A stretch of 64,000 nt of DNA, taken from Kistimonas asteriae (GTDB lineage: Bacteria; Pseudomonadota; Gammaproteobacteria; Pseudomonadales; Endozoicomonadaceae). The stretch covers positions 62,001 to 126,000 of the forward strand of contig NZ_JAEVHF010000004.1 of the NCBI RefSeq assembly GCF_018263925.1. The letters are read 5' to 3'. The notes beneath the pieces were generated by a model. That model worked only from the letters and a program-made list of their open reading frames with translations. It ran no database searches and was not told where the DNA came from. Positions 60,441-64,000 of this stretch are shown one piece after another (within the stretch, counting starts at the first letter, position 1; each line of letters begins with the position of its first letter). The position numbers were made by a program, and so were the translations under genes.

Positions 60441-60452
60441 TTTGGGGCAAAT

Positions 60453-61286
60453 ATGAAACAATATCTGGACCTGATGCGCCATGTGAAAGCGCAGGGCGTA
60501 TACAAGGATGACCGTACCGGCACCGGTACGTGGAGTGTATTTGGTTACCAGATGCGGTTTGATCTCAGCCAGGGATTCCCGCTGGTCACCACCAAGAAGT
60601 GCCATCTTCGTTCCATTATTCATGAGTTACTGTGGTTTCTCCGGGGAGAGACCAACATCGCTTATCTCAAGGAAAATGGTGTGTCCATCTGGGATGAATG
60701 GGCGACGCCGAAAGGTGACCTGGGACCGGTCTATGGCAAGCAGTGGCGCTCCTGGGAAGGCCCTAATGGTGAGGTGGTCGACCAGGTCGGCAATATTATT
60801 GAGGAAATCCGGACAAACCCGGACTCACGTCGTCTGGTAGTGAGTGCCTGGAACCCTGTCGTATTGCCTGATGTTGGTATGAAGCCCCAGGAGAATGCGG
60901 CGAATGGCAAGCAGGCGTTACCACCCTGCCACTGCCTGTTCCAGTTCTATGTCCAGAATGGAAAACTGTCCTGCCAGTTGTATCAGCGCAGTGCGGATAT
61001 TTTCCTGGGCGTGCCATTCAATATCGCTTCTTACGCACTATTGACCATGATGATTGCCCAGGTTTGCAATCTTGAGCTGGGCGATTTTGTGCATACGTTT
61101 GGCGATGCCCACCTCTATTCGAATCACGCGGATCAGGTGGAAACCCAACTGGCCCGTGAGCCGTACCCATTACCCACCATGAAGCTGAACCCTGACATCA
61201 AGAATATCTTCGATTTCCGGTTGGAGGATTTTGAGCTGCAGGATTACCAGTCGCATCCACATATCAAGGCGCCAGTGGCCGTGTAA
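60453..61286 (+). CDS. thyA: Thymidylate synthase ThyA
   Basis: 277-residue folate-dependent enzyme that methylates dUMP to dTMP. Catalytic Cys in [16 protein letters not shown]-like folate region near the N-terminus, [31 protein letters not shown] and the C-terminal KAPVAV. About 13 residues longer than the 264-residue E. coli enzyme because of an insert ([14 protein letters not shown]) just before the catalytic Cys, a variant also known in other gammaproteobacteria. 12 bases after lgt. Confidence 0.97.
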   Translation: MKQYLDLMRHVKAQGVYKDDRTGTGTWSVFGYQMRFDLSQGFPLVTTKKCHLRSIIHELLWFLRGETNIAYLKENGVSIWDEWATPKGDLGPVYGKQWRSWEGPNGEVVDQVGNIIEEIRTNPDSRRLVVSAWNPVVLPDVGMKPQENAANGKQALPPCHCLFQFYVQNGKLSCQLYQRSADIFLGVPFNIASYALLTMMIAQVCNLELGDFVHTFGDAHLYSNHADQVETQLAREPYPLPTMKLNPDIKNIFDFRLEDFELQDYQSHPHIKAPVAV

Positions 61287-61297
61287 TCGATGATGCA

Positions 61298-61321
61298 CAG
61301 GCGCTGAGAGTTCAGCGCCTG
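61298..61321. terminator. Hairpin shared by thyA and NptA-like gene ends
   Basis: A perfect 10-bp stem, CAGGCGCTGA (61298-61307) with TCAGCGCCTG (61312-61321), loop 4. It overlaps the last codons and stop of the convergent transporter gene. No T-run on either side; probably 3'-end hairpin for both transcripts. Confidence 0.5.
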
Positions 61322-63183
61322 CCGTTGATGATCTTAAACCCGGAACGGCTTTTTTTCCTCGGTTCCGGTGAATCAAACTGGTCGAACGTAGGGGAGGGTT
61401 CTTCATCATCCAGACGCATGATGTCGGCATTGCCGCCCAGCATGACGATTACGGCACCATCAATCAGGCTGTTACAGATGGTATGTACATAACCGTTGTC
61501 GTTAATAAGTGAGCTGGCAACGAAAGAATCCACATCACCACTTTGAATCAATCGATCCAGTTCGCCACTGGTTAACAGATCTTGCTGATGTAAACGCAGT
61601 TTAAGCTGATCCGTACTGGCGATGACTTCTTCCGGACCATTGTCACTGATGATCTGAATTTCTTTCACGGTCACAGCGATGCGTCGACGCAGTCGGTTGT
61701 ACTGTTCTCTTACCAGTGCATTATCAGAATGAATATGGCGCGCCATGTTGCTGTTCAGATGCTTCAGATCTTTGACGGCTTCAATAAAGTTTCGACAGGC
61801 CAGCTTGGTGGCGAACAGTTCGGAGGATTGATGTCGGTCCAGCTCACCCTCCATGACGCTGCTGTATTCAAGAATATCGTTGTAAATACCCTTGATATGC
61901 CGCTTATAGAGCTTGTTGATACCCCAGTCAGGCCAGGGAGGAACACGATCACTGGTCAGTGCCACCAGATCCCGGCTCTTTAGTAATTGCTCACTGTTAA
62001 GGTAAATACCAAAACAAATCAGTGTCACCGTATTGCGATAGAGGCGGGCACATTCCTGTTGCAGGGCTTTCAGCGCGGCTTCGGGATGATTTTGAGCAGC
62101 TTCGGTGAGGTAAATAGCCCGTTCTGTCTGACCATCTGGCATGCTAAGCGGTAAGGTGTTGCCTTCTTCCTTGGTGAGAAACATCCTCTGCAATTTGTTA
62201 ACCAGCTGCGGCAGGAATGGCATCAGGAGGGCTGCACCAAGAAGATTGAACAGTGTGTGGAACAGCGCCAGCTTCAGCGTGTAATCGGTCGCGGCAATCC
62301 CCAGAAGTGCGGCAAGTTCATCGTTAAGGAGGATAAACAGCGGTAGCAGCGGAAGAATGATGAGTGTTGCCACCATTTTGAAGACAAGATGGGCAAACGC
62401 CAGGCGCTTGCCATCACTGCCAGCGCTGATAGAACCCAGAAAGGTGGTGGCGGTGGTGCCGATGTTTGAACCGATGCACATGGCCAGTGCGGCTTCATAC
62501 CCCAGCTGACCGCTGGCCAGTGCGGCGATGGTGAGCACCAGTAGGGCATGGCTGGACTGCATCAGGACAGTGAGCACCATACCAGCCAATACAAAGGCGA
62601 GAATATGGCCGCCTTCGCTGTATGCTGCTAACAGCCCGCTGTCGTTGCTGAAGGTTTCAAACCCTTCTTTTACATAGTGGATGCCGAGTATCAGGAATCC
62701 CAACCCCAGGATGGCGAACCCGCAGCCTTTCAGCTGCCGGTTTTTCTGCAGCTGCAATAGCGTGCCAAACACCAGCAGCGGCATGGCATAGGTGGATATT
62801 TTGACTTTCAATCCCAGGGTGGCGACCAGCCAGGTGCCAAAGGTAGAGCCCAGGTTGGCGCCAAACAGAATCCCCGTGCCCTGGATCAGCGTAATCAGCC
62901 CGGTACTTAAAAATGACAGGGTGATGACAGACACCAGGGAGCTGGATTGCAGGAAGGCCGTCGAAAATAATCCAAAGCAGAAACTGCCCGTTCGCGAGCG
63001 TGTCGTTCGGTTCAGCAGCTGTTCCAGGATGCCGCCGGTGAAGACCTTGAACCCCTGTTCCAGGCAGAGCATCCCAAACAGAAATACGGCGATACCGGCG
63101 GCTATGACCTTGAAGTCGGGGCTGATCCAGAAACCGTAAGCGAGCAGAATGAAGATGGAGGGCAATAATAATTTTTTTAGCAT
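61312..63183 (-). CDS. Na+/phosphate cotransporter family protein
   Basis: 623 residues from the ATG at 63183 (a TTG at 63210 is less likely). N-terminal Na/Pi-cotransporter II domain (about 1-350) with eight or nine helices and the two repeated motifs: SSLVSVITLSFLSTGLITLIQGTGILFGANLGSTFGTW and MQSSHALLVLTIAALASGQLGYEAALAMCIGSNIGTTATTF. C-terminal PhoU-like helical cytoplasmic domain (about 390-560). Probably phosphate uptake or efflux. Convergent with thyA. Confidence 0.9.
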   Translation of the reverse strand: MLKKLLLPSIFILLAYGFWISPDFKVIAAGIAVFLFGMLCLEQGFKVFTGGILEQLLNRTTRSRTGSFCFGLFSTAFLQSSSLVSVITLSFLSTGLITLIQGTGILFGANLGSTFGTWLVATLGLKVKISTYAMPLLVFGTLLQLQKNRQLKGCGFAILGLGFLILGIHYVKEGFETFSNDSGLLAAYSEGGHILAFVLAGMVLTVLMQSSHALLVLTIAALASGQLGYEAALAMCIGSNIGTTATTFLGSISAGSDGKRLAFAHLVFKMVATLIILPLLPLFILLNDELAALLGIAATDYTLKLALFHTLFNLLGAALLMPFLPQLVNKLQRMFLTKEEGNTLPLSMPDGQTERAIYLTEAAQNHPEAALKALQQECARLYRNTVTLICFGIYLNSEQLLKSRDLVALTSDRVPPWPDWGINKLYKRHIKGIYNDILEYSSVMEGELDRHQSSELFATKLACRNFIEAVKDLKHLNSNMARHIHSDNALVREQYNRLRRRIAVTVKEIQIISDNGPEEVIASTDQLKLRLHQQDLLTSGELDRLIQSGDVDSFVASSLINDNGYVHTICNSLIDGAVIVMLGGNADIMRLDDEEPSPTFDQFDSPEPRKKSRSGFKIINGRR

Positions 63184-63367
63184 AATCCCTTGCCTGACAA
63201 CTATGTCCAATAACGATTCCGTGTTATTGGCTGTAAAACGATGCTATCTGGTTATGAAAATGGCTTACTTTTTACAGTGTTATCTATACAGCTTAGCAAC
63301 AGGAAGGGGGATTCGTCATGGTTCGCCGACACATAAAGGCATGTTGCCGGCGAAACCAGGGGATGGC

Positions 63368-64000
63368 TTAGTCAGCCAGATGTGTCAGAACGCGCTGCAG
63401 CAGTCGGATGCGGGGTTCAATGGAGTCCACTATCAGGAACTCCTTATCACTGTGCATACCGCCGCCAATGGGGCCGAGACCGTCCAGAGATGGAATACCC
63501 AGAGCTGCCGTAAAGTTGGCGTCGCTGCCGCCGCCAACGGCCTGCCAGGTGATGTCGATATTTTCTTCGCGACCACAGGCTTCGACCATCGCCATCAGAG
63601 CTTCTGTCTGCTCACTGGGCACCATGGCGGGTTTGTGAGCCGTACGCGCCTTTTCGATACGGATACCTTCCAGGAATGGATTTTCCGCCAGTTCGTGCAA
63701 ACGGAAATCAATCTGCTCATAATCTGCGTTATTCCAGAAACGGATATCAAGGCAAGCCTTGGCATATTCTGGAACCACATTGCCCGCACTGCCGCCGGAA
63801 ACGACGCCGAAGTTTAAGGTGGTACCGGTTTCAAAGTTGGTCAGTTTGTTCAGTTCAACAATCCACTGAGCCATTTCGGTGATGGCGGAAATGCCTTTTT
63901 CTGGCTCATTGCCGGCGTGTGAAGCGCGACCGTGGAACTCGATGTCATACACGGCCAGACCTTTACGGGCTTTGACCAGTGAACCATCCGTACGGGCAGC
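63368..64000 (-). CDS. M20-family metallopeptidase (C-terminal part)
   Basis: The 3' 211 codons of a gene that continues past the right edge; the frame is open to base 64000. Features of the glutamate carboxypeptidase/CPG2-like M20 group: ARKG before the dimerisation domain, FHGRASHAGNEPEKGISAI, VSGGSAGNVVP, AVGGGSDANF and GLGPIGGGMHSDKEFL, the last holding a late zinc-ligand His. The catalytic HxD and EE ligands would be in the missing N-terminal half. Likely a zinc exopeptidase or deacylase. Confidence 0.87.
   Translation of the reverse strand, partial: AARTDGSLVKARKGLAVYDIEFHGRASHAGNEPEKGISAITEMAQWIVELNKLTNFETGTTLNFGVVSGGSAGNVVPEYAKACLDIRFWNNADYEQIDFRLHELAENPFLEGIRIEKARTAHKPAMVPSEQTEALMAMVEACGREENIDITWQAVGGGSDANFTAALGIPSLDGLGPIGGGMHSDKEFLIVDSIEPRIRLLQRVLTHLAD

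Overview
The window reads as chromosomal DNA of a gammaproteobacterium, most likely a marine, lipid-using member of the Pseudomonadales/Oceanospirillales. Three things point there: the order HAD phosphatase, rppH, ptsP, TauE-type transporter, lgt, thyA at 54-61 kb, which as I recall matches Pseudomonas; a Marinobacter-type wax-ester locus; and an acyclic-terpene utilisation (atu) operon. No rRNA, tRNA, CRISPR, insertion sequence or prophage was seen. Coding density is high and most genes are core or catabolic.

Layout. 0.3-3.4 kb: a paired DnaA-box palindrome, an OmpR-type response regulator/sensor kinase pair and a divergent small periplasmic protein. 3.4-5.6 kb: thiSGH (thiazole branch of thiamine synthesis). 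5.6-10.4 kb: exported amidohydrolase, HpcH/HpaI aldolase, moaA, a VOC protein and a divergent LysR regulator. 10.5-12.2 kb: an AT-richer orphan CHASE-domain histidine kinase. 13.0-18.9 kb: two-domain fatty acyl-CoA reductase, phasin, wax ester synthase/DGAT and acyl-CoA ligase, together a near-complete acyl-CoA to wax-ester route with a granule coat protein. 18.9-20.4 kb: tandem glutaredoxin-like protein and TRIC-type membrane protein. 20.6-23.9 kb: serine uptake and deamination (sdaC-sdaA) behind a long structured leader. 24.0-28.7 kb: D-amino acid dehydrogenase-like flavoprotein, LysR/PACE efflux pair, two tandem CBU_0592-type membrane proteins and a SpeB-family ureohydrolase. 29.1-39.0 kb: DUF4344 metallopeptidase, tcdA facing a fused cysteine desulfurase-SufE/CsdE protein, dgt, rssA, an alpha/beta hydrolase, a DUF4124 protein and an OmpA-like lipoprotein. 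39.3-50.4 kb: atuABCDEFRG with an upstream AraC regulator. 50.5-52.7 kb: small orphan genes and gcvR. 52.9-61.3 kb: rlmI and the Pseudomonas-like block. 61.3-64.0 kb: Na/Pi cotransporter and the 3' part of an M20 peptidase that leaves the window.

How the parts fit. The atu operon should convert citronellyl/geranyl-CoA to intermediates that feed acyl-CoA pools; the FAR/phasin/WS/FadD locus can store surplus acyl chains as wax esters. csd-type sulfur transfer sits beside its known tRNA-modification partner TcdA. The most unusual items are the wax locus with an embedded phasin, the desulfurase-acceptor fusion facing tcdA, the structured sdaC leader with four copies of one operator hexamer, a G-quadruplex-capable heptamer array just after a LysR stop codon, and a perfect 16-bp inverted repeat over the start of the DUF4124 gene. 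I found no clearly undescribed multi-gene system; the best candidates for new biology are these.
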